A stretch of 29,021 nt of DNA from CAYRAV01 sp964422365 (lineage in GTDB: Bacteria; Bacillota; Clostridia; Lachnospirales; Lachnospiraceae): positions 1-29,021 of the forward strand of contig CAYRAV010000037.1 in NCBI GenBank assembly GCA_964422365.1, in the 5' to 3' direction. Below, piece by piece: positions 23,763 through 29,021 of the stretch. The position numbers and the translations under genes are program-made. How positions within the stretch are numbered: position 1 is the first letter of the stretch; each line of letters opens with the position of its first letter. Under the pieces are notes generated by a model. The model saw nothing but the letters and a program-made list of their open reading frames with translations, did no database searches and was not told the DNA's origin.

Positions 23763-24668
23763 TCACTCTTTCAAACTATTCAATATTCTTTCTCTATTTC
23801 TATTATACACCTTAGATATCTCTTCGCTTAAATATTCAAACTTTATACTTTCTAACCTTTCTATTTTTATATCTATAAAATCATACTGTTTCATGGAAAA
23901 CAAATCTATAATATCGGCTGGACCATCATCCACATAGGTAACATTCAGTTTCGCATTACTTATTATTCCATTTGTATTTCTTATATCTGATATAATTTGC
24001 TTTATTTTTTCGATGCAAAGACTTCTTTTTCTCCAATGACTTCCTAAAGAAACAATTACTGATGCATTGTTAGATTCTAAATCTGTAAAATATTTTAATA
24101 AAGCAGCAAAAGAAGAATCTTCCATTCCTTTTTTAGCACCATATAAATTATCAGCAAACCTTAATTCCATTCTTCTTACACTATGAATTTTATTAACTTT
24201 TTGCTCAATATCACCAGCAACAGGCCTTAAATATATATTATATTGACTATTATTGTATAGATTATTTAAATATAACTCTAATCCTGTTACCCCTAAACTA
24301 TCCCTGTTTCTTTGTAATGCTAATATATTATTCTCACAGTCATATACAGCAGTAACATCTTCCCCTATGTATTCATCATTCTCTAATTCTATTGGTTTTG
24401 CCTCTTCTGTTCTCTTTGCTTTCACTGGTATTTTTGTTTGCCTTAATCTTACAAAATTTAAATACCAATAGTTGTATAATTTAGTATAGTTTACCTTATC
24501 AAGTCTTGCTTTTTCATCATGATATTGATATGTTCTTTCTTCAATTGTTTTCTTGTCAGCAAATGCTATTAATTTCCCTAAATCAAATAATTCATCTCTT
24601 GCACTAGAATTTTTGTTATTTTTAACAACTTGATAATATTCTATTCTTATTTTCCTTATATATGACAT
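23763..24668 (-). CDS. uncharacterised 301-aa protein (DUF6731-like), accessory cassette
   Basis: 301 aa, soluble, no signal or membrane segment. It resembles proteins of the uncharacterised DUF6731/DUF4747-like group, from memory: N-terminal strand IRKIRIEYYQVVK, then YWYLNFVRLRQTKIP near 67-81, EYIGEDVTAVYD at 99-110, and NILALQRNRDSLGVTGLELY at 114-133. The C-terminal half is mixed alpha/beta with basic and charged helices. Such genes occur sporadically near phage and mobile regions. It is the first of two genes and has a GGGGGAG ribosome binding site. The architecture 'cytoplasmic protein of about 300 aa plus a four-helix membrane partner' recalls Kiwa (KwaA/KwaB) only in layout; sequence homology is not established. 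Confidence 0.75.
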   Translation of the reverse strand: MSYIRKIRIEYYQVVKNNKNSSARDELFDLGKLIAFADKKTIEERTYQYHDEKARLDKVNYTKLYNYWYLNFVRLRQTKIPVKAKRTEEAKPIELENDEYIGEDVTAVYDCENNILALQRNRDSLGVTGLELYLNNLYNNSQYNIYLRPVAGDIEQKVNKIHSVRRMELRFADNLYGAKKGMEDSSFAALLKYFTDLESNNASVIVSLGSHWRKRSLCIEKIKQIISDIRNTNGIISNAKLNVTYVDDGPADIIDLFSMKQYDFIDIKIERLESIKFEYLSEEISKVYNRNRERILNSLKE

Positions 24669-24743
24669 AAATTACTCCCCCATATCATTGTTTTTTTCCA
24701 TCATACAACATTTTCCATGCGAAATATGTCATAATCTGTCAAA

Positions 24744-24776
24744 AACCAGAAAAAGAGACAGCCCTGCCAGACTGTC
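24744..24776 (-). terminator. weak terminator-like hairpin after the tRNA
   Basis: On the minus strand GACAG and CTGTC arms flank a GC-rich loop and are followed by TCTTTTTC. It lies about 60 bases past the tRNA and could separate its transcript from the accessory cassette. The stem is only 5 bp, so it may be inefficient. Confidence 0.4.
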
Positions 24777-24832
24777 CAGAAAATAATGAGAGGGAGGTAC
24801 TCTAATAAGTACGCAAATGTAAACCTGCCAAA

Positions 24833-24907
24833 TCAGAACTGCCGGATTTGAACCAGCGACCACTGCTTTATAAGAACAGCACTCTGACCGAACTGAGTTA
24901 AGTTCCG
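24833..24907 (-). tRNA. tRNA-Ile(UAU)
   Basis: A 75-base cloverleaf on the minus strand. The 7-bp acceptor stem is CGGAACT with AGTTCTG (one G-U pair); D arm ACTC/GAGT; anticodon stem CTGTT/AGCAG with loop CTTATAA, so the anticodon is TAT and reads AUA; T arm GCTGG, loop TTCAAAT, CCGGC. The discriminator is A and CCA is not encoded. Position 1 would be C (C1-G72), unlike the usual G1 of tRNA-Ile. Phages with AT-rich codons often carry a tRNA for AUA, which is rare in many hosts. Confidence 0.8.
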
Positions 24908-25006
24908 ATAGCAGCACAGCCATCCATCTGAAAGCCATGCTGCATAGAATAAAACAATAGGGTTAAACAAGATGCAGGTTTATGTATTTGAGGAAGGTAT
25001 TTATTA

Positions 25007-25035
25007 TAGAACAACTATATGATATAGAGGTTCTA
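25007..25035 (-). promoter_or_regulatory. 29-bp dyad at the late start site (operator candidate)
   Basis: Two 6-bp outer arms (TAGAAC, GTTCTA) and two inner arms (CTATAT, ATATAG) around a single central base, all symmetric. It begins where the transcript from the promoter at 25041-25046 is expected to start, so it could be an operator or a 5' hairpin. Confidence 0.6.
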
Positions 25036-25040
25036 GTATA

Positions 25041-25094
25041 ATTATAACATAGTTTTTAGTTTAGTGTAGTTTAATTTTGTTTAATCTGTTTAAT
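25041..25094 (-). promoter_or_regulatory. activator-type late promoter with four phased repeats
   Basis: Extended -10 TGTTATAAT on the minus strand (TATAAT 25041-25046). No -35 consensus at the right distance; instead four copies of GTTTAAT/GTTTAGT (plus strand) lie at 25059, 25069, 25079 and 25088, spaced 10, 10 and 9 bases, about one DNA turn. It directly follows the regulator's stop codon and faces the tRNA, cassette and terminase. This fits binding by an ArpU/RinA-type activator (inference). Confidence 0.6.
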
Positions 25095-25509
25095 CTTTTT
25101 GATTTTTAAAAAGATTTGATACAATTTGTGAAATTCTCCCTTTGGTGTATCCATATTTTTCTGCAACAGCATCTACGCTCATCCCTTCCAGATACCGATA
25201 CTCAAAAATAGTCTTGATTTGCACATCTGGAATTGCACTGATAAATTCCTCAACTTCCCGCATCTTCCCTTCCAGTTCTTTGATCTCCCATTCCTTGCCG
25301 GCTATCTTATCCCTGACCTTACCGGCTTCCTCTGGAACTTCCATCTCAACTGTGAAGCTACGTTCTATGTACGGATGTTCCCTCATGCTGCCTTTTACCT
25401 TACCGGATATTACATCTATATCCCTGCATTTCAAATCCTCAATATCATTCTTTAACTTCTCTCGTCTTTTTTTCAGTGCCGGGTATTCGTTTAAATTCTT
25501 CTTTGTCAA
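25090..25509 (-). CDS. sigma-region-4-like late gene regulator (RinA/ArpU-like)
   Basis: 139 aa. The first about 90 residues form a charged coiled-coil region (KKRREKLKNDIEDLK, and KEWEIKELEGKMREVEEF). The C-terminal 45 residues are a sigma-70 region 4-like HTH (PDVQIKTIFEYRYLEGMSVD, then AEKYGYTKGRISQIVSNL). Small phage proteins of this design are late-gene activators that occur just before the terminase, as here. The start is a TTG at 25509, supported by GGAGGGGAG seven bases upstream; this overlaps the previous gene by 65 bases. The promoter-like element right behind it, with phased repeats, is its likely target. Confidence 0.75.
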   Translation of the reverse strand: MTKKNLNEYPALKKRREKLKNDIEDLKCRDIDVISGKVKGSMREHPYIERSFTVEMEVPEEAGKVRDKIAGKEWEIKELEGKMREVEEFISAIPDVQIKTIFEYRYLEGMSVDAVAEKYGYTKGRISQIVSNLFKNQKD

Positions 25510-25804
25510 ATTTCTCCCCTCCTTGAAGTTTTAAAAATATATCGGTTCTTATTCCTGTTGCCTGCACGGTTTCCAAAGCGACAGCTTCTGACATGCCTGT
25601 CTGTAATAAATCAATCAGATTCCTTAACAGTACAAGATATGTATTATAGCTGTATGCATGTATTCTGCTGTCTAATGCCCCTGCTGCCTGTTCAGCAAAT
25701 TGCAGTGATGTAACTGCCGCTATTTCCTCTAACCGCTCTCTTTCCAGCTTTCGCTGCTGCCCTGCTTTTTCTTCCATCTTTTTTATCACTTCTGTTAAAC
25801 TCAT
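25445..25804 (-). CDS. hypothetical phage protein, coiled-coil rich
   Basis: 119 aa. N-terminal charged helix (KKMEEKAGQQRKLERERLEE), a middle helix with AYSYNTYLVLLRNLIDLLQTG, and a lysine-rich C-terminus (REVKE). No recognised domain. It precedes and overlaps the sigma-like regulator by 65 bases, so a regulatory partner role is possible but unsupported. RBS GGGGAGAGGA before the ATG. Confidence 0.6.
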   Translation of the reverse strand: MSLTEVIKKMEEKAGQQRKLERERLEEIAAVTSLQFAEQAAGALDSRIHAYSYNTYLVLLRNLIDLLQTGMSEAVALETVQATGIRTDIFLKLQGGEKFDKEEFKRIPGTEKKTREVKE

Positions 25805-25831
25805 TCTATCCTCTCCCCAGTCTGCCTGTCA

Positions 25832-26068
25832 TCACTCTGTCCTTATCAGACATTCACTTAACTGCTGCCACGTAAAACTTTCTCTCACTATCCCCAGTTT
25901 TACCTTTCTTTCACACAGTACTATATTTTTATAAATGCCTGCTGCCTTCCATCTCTGATATCTCTTTCTCCTTACATGGTCTTTTCCATATTCTTCAATT
26001 TTAAGTAACAGTGTCTGCCCTGTCTTTATGTTCAGCGTATTATAATCCTGCTTACTCAAGTTCTTCAC
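25832..26068 (-). CDS. hypothetical small basic protein
   Basis: 78 aa, basic (RRKRYQRWKAAGIYKN). No domain recognised. It overlaps the previous gene by 4 bases (ATGA), in a run of accessory genes that look like an early-to-late transition block. The 'LIEEYGKDHVRRKRYQRW'-type basic patch could bind nucleic acid (speculation). Confidence 0.6.
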   Translation of the reverse strand: MKNLSKQDYNTLNIKTGQTLLLKIEEYGKDHVRRKRYQRWKAAGIYKNIVLCERKVKLGIVRESFTWQQLSECLIRTE

Positions 26069-26250
26069 CCTCCCTTTATTATTAAATGTATCTCTTCGTG
26101 TGTGTTTGACACATCAATTTCCTCTGCTGTCCCTTCAATATAAATTTCATTTTCATCTTCAAATTGCTCTTTTTTAACCATCTTCCCAAAGGTAATTTCA
26201 TAGCCTGCCGGCAATTTCATAAGCCTTGAAATTAATTCATAGTTTTTCAT
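26065..26250 (-). CDS. hypothetical small acidic protein
   Basis: 61 aa, acidic, with ITFGKMVKKEQFEDENEIYI and EIHLIIKGG. No domain recognised. It follows the DUF551-like pair by 6 bases and has AAGGAGAG before the ATG, so it is a co-transcribed real gene. Function unknown. Confidence 0.55.
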   Translation of the reverse strand: MKNYELISRLMKLPAGYEITFGKMVKKEQFEDENEIYIEGTAEEIDVSNTHEEIHLIIKGG

Positions 26251-26256
26251 TGTTGT

Positions 26257-26640
26257 TCACTCTCCTTTATACGGTTCTGGCATTGGCTGCCATGCAACAA
26301 TTTCATAATCTTCCTCGCAGTAATTATCTTTCCAGTGCGACACAGGATTATCATCTCCCATCTCCCAAAAATCGTTTGTAGCAAATTCAAACATCATTTC
26401 TTTTACGACTCCATTTTTCTGACAAGCCAGTACAACTGTTCTTTTTTGTCTGTTCCCATATCGCCCCTTTTCCGGCTCTGGCAGTTGTCTGCTGCATGGA
26501 ATCCATTCAGCTATTTTTCTCTGACTCTGATTCTTAATAATTTCTTTGCACCAGGCAAGAATTTCATTTGCTTTCTCTCCCCATTGGGCTTCTTCTATGT
26601 AGTAGTCTATTTCTTTAATCAATTTCTTTTCATCAATCAT
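26257..26640 (-). CDS. DUF551-like protein, copy 2
   Basis: 127 aa from the ATG at 26640 (GGAGG site; overlaps the stop of copy 1). Contains WIPCSRQLPEPE and ends with AWQPMPEPYKGE, both hallmarks of DUF551 proteins (pattern WIP...P, then W.P.PEPP). The N-terminal helix (EKKLIKEIDYYIEEAQWG) is an addition. A paralogue of copy 1; the last 34 bases are nearly the same in both. Function unknown. Confidence 0.75.
   Translation of the reverse strand: MIDEKKLIKEIDYYIEEAQWGEKANEILAWCKEIIKNQSQRKIAEWIPCSRQLPEPEKGRYGNRQKRTVVLACQKNGVVKEMMFEFATNDFWEMGDDNPVSHWKDNYCEEDYEIVAWQPMPEPYKGE
26262..26295 (-). repeat. direct repeat, DUF551 3' end (copy 2)
   Basis: 34 bases that differ at one position from 26656-26689, encoding WQPMPEPYKG at the end of each DUF551-like gene. 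Suggests duplication or gene conversion. Confidence 0.7.
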
Positions 26641-27034
26641 CTTCTTGTTTCTTTCCTCCTTTGTACGGTTCTGGCATTGGCTGCCATGCTGCAACATTGT
26701 AAAAACTTCCATCCCTGTACCATTCGCCCCCGCCAGTATAATTAAGTACTGTCGGTTTTTCTGCACCATCAATCATGACTATATATTCCGGGTACATATC
26801 CATTTCCACTAATCCGCTAAAGGTTTCAGGTACAGGTTCTTCCGGCAACTTTTCACTGCATGGAATCCACCCATTCTTTTTAATATCCTTCAGTTCATCC
26901 GGTGACAAACCGGTCCTTTCATAGTCGCGTAACTTACATAGTGCTCCATAAATTTCTTTGGGTGCTTTTTTAATGTCATAATTCTTAATTCCCCATTCGC
27001 CGGGTTTGTCCCATGTTAATCTTTTATTAATCAT
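26633..27034 (-). CDS. DUF551-like protein, copy 1
   Basis: 133 aa from the ATG at 27034, chosen because GGAGG is five bases upstream and the ATG overlaps the stop of the preceding zinc-ribbon frame (ATGA); the frame is open further up, but those residues are an out-of-frame read of the zinc ribbon. The N-terminus (LTWDKPGEWGIKNYDIKK) is a separate conserved-looking module of Clostridia phages, then the DUF551 motif WIPCSEKLPEE and AWQPMPEPYKG at the C-terminus. Function unknown. Confidence 0.75.
   Translation of the reverse strand: MINKRLTWDKPGEWGIKNYDIKKAPKEIYGALCKLRDYERTGLSPDELKDIKKNGWIPCSEKLPEEPVPETFSGLVEMDMYPEYIVMIDGAEKPTVLNYTGGGEWYRDGSFYNVAAWQPMPEPYKGGKKQEDD
26656..26689 (-). repeat. 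direct repeat, DUF551 3' end (copy 1)
   Basis: Partner of the 34-base repeat at 26262-26295, located at the 3' end of the first DUF551-like gene. Confidence 0.7.
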
Positions 27035-27124
27035 AAAATCCTCCAATCCAGCTTTTGACCGCAATTCCCACAATATTTTATACTTCTGTCCAAAAACACA
27101 GCACCACAGGCACATTTTCCCTCG
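27031..27124 (-). pseudogene. detached zinc-ribbon part of the 'DLISR' protein
   Basis: In the +1 frame relative to the 87-aa gene upstream, the sequence reads ICNNEGKCACG, then KYCGNCGQKLDW and a stop at 27031-27033. Two CxC/CxxC pairs form a zinc ribbon, the usual C-terminus of the related proteins. The ORF upstream ends at TAA (27125), so this part is no longer translated unless there is a frameshift. One extra base near the CCAGACCTATAT stretch would explain it. Confidence 0.6.
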
Positions 27125-27388
27125 TTATTGCATATATAGGTCTGGTTTCTTCGCCCTCTGCTTTTCTACAGCATCCCGACATTCGGAAACTGTGCCGATT
27201 GAGCGGTATTGTTCAAGTTCTTCTAAAGCCTTAACCGCAATCACGTTTTCCAAGTTAAATGCAGTATCTTGTTGCTCAATCAAATCAAGAATATCTAATA
27301 CAGCAGTTTTATACCCTTGTTCGTGATAGCCTTGCGTTCCTTTTTTGATAAAATCAATTGTATCTTTTCTGCTAATCAAATCGTCCAT
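27125..27388 (-). CDS. 'DLISR' accessory protein, C-terminus truncated by frameshift
   Basis: 87 aa: begins MDDLISRKDTIDFIKKG and has the QQDTAFNLENVIAVKALEEL helix pair. Related phage proteins have the same start followed by a C-terminal zinc ribbon; here it stops at DLYMQ, and the ribbon continues in another frame just downstream. It shares the DLISR start with the gene upstream. Strong GGAGTGAGGAT ribosome binding site. Role unknown. Confidence 0.65.
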   Translation of the reverse strand: MDDLISRKDTIDFIKKGTQGYHEQGYKTAVLDILDLIEQQDTAFNLENVIAVKALEELEQYRSIGTVSECRDAVEKQRAKKPDLYMQ

Positions 27389-27399
27389 ATCCTCACTCC

Positions 27400-27636
27400 T
27401 TAAACACCGCCTGCCCTGACGATTTCTATTGCGTATCCTTCGTTAATAACTGTCTGCCATGGGTCAAAACCTTCATCACCTTTTATCTGCTCCACAACCT
27501 TATCCACATCATAGGCAACAGGCATATTCTCCACCATGTGTTTGTAATACTCATATTCATGTGATGTCAGTTTAAAAGTTCTGTTAACAGCCATCTCTTT
27601 CAATAATGCACTCCTGCTGATTAAATCATTGCTCAT
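27400..27636 (-). CDS. 'DLISR' accessory protein
   Basis: 78 aa (MSNDLISRSALLKEM start, C-terminal VEQIKGDEGFDPWQTVINEG). The DLISRxxLL start recurs in the next gene; both look like members of a short protein set common in Clostridia phages. The start overlaps the upstream stop (ATGA). No function assignable. Confidence 0.65.
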   Translation of the reverse strand: MSNDLISRSALLKEMAVNRTFKLTSHEYEYYKHMVENMPVAYDVDKVVEQIKGDEGFDPWQTVINEGYAIEIVRAGGV

Positions 27637-27848
27637 TCTGATACCTCTCTTTCTTTCAACTGTTCAATTTTCCTGCATAAATCAACAGGTTCATGGTCCT
27701 TCTTTGGGTATTGCTGGTAGACAGCCCTTTCAGCCTTTCTGCCATACTCATCATAATATTTAACTGCACGTCTTAACGTGATATCTTTCTCCCTGCCTGT
27801 TATTTCAAGTTCCGACTTATCCGAATATTTAAAAAATATCTTCCACAT
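27633..27848 (-). CDS. hypothetical small phage protein
   Basis: 71 aa, MWKIFFKYSDKSELEITGRE then a basic helix (RRAVKYYDEYGRKAERAV). Looks like a small beta-strand plus helix protein. Ribosome binding site AGGTGAGG before the ATG at 27848; coupled to the next gene. No function recognised. Confidence 0.65.
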   Translation of the reverse strand: MWKIFFKYSDKSELEITGREKDITLRRAVKYYDEYGRKAERAVYQQYPKKDHEPVDLCRKIEQLKEREVSE

Positions 27849-27882
27849 AATGCCTCACCTCTCAAAAAATTCTTAGAAATAA

Positions 27883-28110
27883 TTAATAACCTTTTTTACA
27901 CTCTCTGTTTTCAATATTTAGGATCCGTGCATTTCCTTTTTCATCTCTAACAAAACCATGAACTTTATCCCACATATAACCCCTTTTCAGAAAACATTTT
28001 ATTGAACACCATTCTACATCACAATACATGCATGGTTCCCCCAAACATTCGTTTTTCTCATTTATTTGCTTTTGTGATGAAAAATCGAATATACTCAGCT
28101 GGACTATCAT
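27883..28110 (-). CDS. small cysteine-rich protein with a QLSIF clamp-like motif
   Basis: 75 aa from the ATG at 28110 (AGGTGAGG site), 4 bases after the methylase stop. It opens with IVQLSIFDFSSQKQINEKN, where QLSIF matches the beta sliding-clamp binding consensus QL[SD]LF. Four cysteines follow in CLGEPCMYCDVEWCSIKCF, a zinc-knuckle-like pattern. Function unknown. The neighbour methylase also has a similar motif at its C-terminus. Confidence 0.65.
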   Translation of the reverse strand: MIVQLSIFDFSSQKQINEKNECLGEPCMYCDVEWCSIKCFLKRGYMWDKVHGFVRDEKGNARILNIENRECKKGY

Positions 28111-28114
28111 TTCC

Positions 28115-28939
28115 TCACCTTCCCATAAAATCAAAAATATTCATCTGCTTGTCCGTTTCAAAATTGAACCAGATAACTTCTTTCCTTGTACCGTTATGTT
28201 CTGCACAGCTTGTAAAACATGCCCTGTTCCAGCTTTTTAAATAATCATTATACATATCACTTTCATATCCGCTTATGATTACTTTCGCCTCGCTCTGCAG
28301 TATTGTTTCAAGAAGTTCCACGTGTTCCTTATCTGTCATTTCATGCTTATACTGTTTACCTGACCTGGTACCCAACACATATGGCGGATCCAGATACATT
28401 AAAACATTTTTAAAATTAAATCTTTTTATTGCTTCCAGTGCCGGTCTGTTTTCAATCTGCACCATTCTTAATCTTTCAGCTGTCTCTATTATCCATTTAG
28501 GAAGGCGGTACCAGTTCCAAAGAGCATATGATTTTTCTCTTCCCTGCACATCATTCTTCCAGCCGACTTTGTGCTCGTTTGTGCGAAAACCATGCCCCTG
28601 CCAGCATTTAACAAGAAACCCTGCAGCTTTTATATATCTGTCATCTGTATCCCTGTCACTTTCAAATGCCTCATCGTACTCCTGTCTGCTAAACGGAGTT
28701 GCTGCTATAATTCCGGCCAGTTTTTCAGAGTCTTCCCTGATACAGCGGAACAGGTTTACAACATCACCGTCTAAGTCATTTATGGTCTCTATGTCAGATG
28801 GGGGTTTATTAAACAATATTGCGCCGCTTCCGAAAAACGGTTCAACGTAGCTGTGATGTTTTGGCATCATGCTGACTATCTGGCTAGCTATATTCCATTT
28901 ACTGCCGGGATACTTTAATACTGTTCTGATTTTTATCAT
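28115..28939 (-). CDS. DNA adenine methyltransferase (Dam-type)
   Basis: 274 aa. The SAM-binding motif appears at the N-terminus (KYPGSKWNIASQIVSMMP, then YVEPFFGSGAILFNKPP) and the catalytic DPPY motif in LMYLDPPYVLG near 181. This is the D12/Dam class that methylates the N6 of adenine, usually in GATC or similar. The C-terminus TDKQMNIFDFMGR has a possible clamp-binding motif. Probable roles: protect phage DNA from host restriction or regulate phage promoters. The ATG overlaps the stop of the upstream partial gene (ATGA). Confidence 0.9.
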   Translation of the reverse strand: MIKIRTVLKYPGSKWNIASQIVSMMPKHHSYVEPFFGSGAILFNKPPSDIETINDLDGDVVNLFRCIREDSEKLAGIIAATPFSRQEYDEAFESDRDTDDRYIKAAGFLVKCWQGHGFRTNEHKVGWKNDVQGREKSYALWNWYRLPKWIIETAERLRMVQIENRPALEAIKRFNFKNVLMYLDPPYVLGTRSGKQYKHEMTDKEHVELLETILQSEAKVIISGYESDMYNDYLKSWNRACFTSCAEHNGTRKEVIWFNFETDKQMNIFDFMGR

Positions 28940-29021
28940 CTCCTATACTTTTCTGTCAGTTTTGTCAAATTACTCTGTTCATTCACAGCCTCCTTCAGAC
29001 AAACTGTGTCTCCTGCTGCCC
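28936..29021 (-). CDS. 3' end of an unidentified gene (cut by window edge)
   Basis: An open frame enters from the window edge, reads AAGDTVCLKEAVNEQSNLTK and ends at TGA 28936-28938, sharing ATGA with the methylase start. The tight overlap suggests a real co-transcribed gene. Only 27 residues are visible, so no family is assigned. Confidence 0.45.
   Translation of the reverse strand, partial: AAGDTVCLKEAVNEQSNLTKLTEKYRR

Noticed and set aside
24737..24742. TTGACA on the minus strand upstream of the accessory cassette as a promoter -35
   Set aside because: No -10 hexamer at 16-18 bp spacing; the nearest TATGAT is too far away.
24729..24938. 69-aa minus-strand ORF spanning the tRNA
   Set aside because: It covers the whole tRNA and the hairpin, has no ribosome binding site and no protein-like composition.
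28275..28850. 191-aa plus-strand ORF antisense to Dam
   Set aside because: It is fully inside the Dam gene on the other strand, with no promoter or ribosome binding site; a shadow of coding bias.

Overview
The window looks like part of a temperate phage or prophage with a contractile tail, from a low-GC Gram-positive host. The gene set and order (portal, MuF-type head protein, GP20 scaffold, capsid, connectors, sheath, tube, chaperone, tape measure, LysM protein, hub, baseplate, fibre) follow the PBSX/Xkd plan of Bacillota. Codon use, the small accessory proteins and the GP20 scaffold suggest a Clostridia host, possibly Lachnospiraceae; this is inference, as no host gene is visible. Every convincing protein gene lies on the minus strand, so the map reads from high to low coordinates.

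Right end (about 29021-25090), regulatory and accessory region: the 3' end of an unidentified gene, a Dam-type DNA methyltransferase, a run of small overlapping accessory genes (two 'DLISR' proteins, one of which has lost its zinc ribbon to a frameshift, and two adjacent DUF551-like proteins), and a sigma-region-4-like regulator. Just after the regulator comes what looks like the late promoter: four GTTTAAT-type repeats about 10 bp apart, an extended -10 box and a 29-bp dyad at the start site. An isolated tRNA-Ile(UAU) follows.

Between the tRNA and the terminase (24668-23190) is a two-gene cassette that is not part of a normal virion operon: a 301-aa soluble protein of an uncharacterised family and a 187-aa protein with four membrane helices, closed by a strong terminator. 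It is the best candidate here for an undescribed system, possibly phage-borne defence or superinfection exclusion.

Packaging and head (23115-14494): terminase small and large subunits, portal, a MuF-type head protein with a C-terminal HELSH zincin-like domain, a small coupled ORF (possible antidote), a terminator, a probably structured RNA leader, GP20 scaffold, capsid, connectors and tail terminator. Tail (14069-1): sheath, tube, a terminator, a chaperone with a canonical A AAA AAC -1 frameshift site plus hairpin, tape measure and LysM protein. A moron cassette with its own promoter follows (DUF4428/SHOCT-like protein and DUF4352-like lipoprotein), then a plus-strand small RNA, a CHAP-hub fusion, DUF2577, DUF2634, baseplate J, DUF2313, a YadA-like fibre with an autoproteolytic C-terminal domain, and the start of a probable holin.
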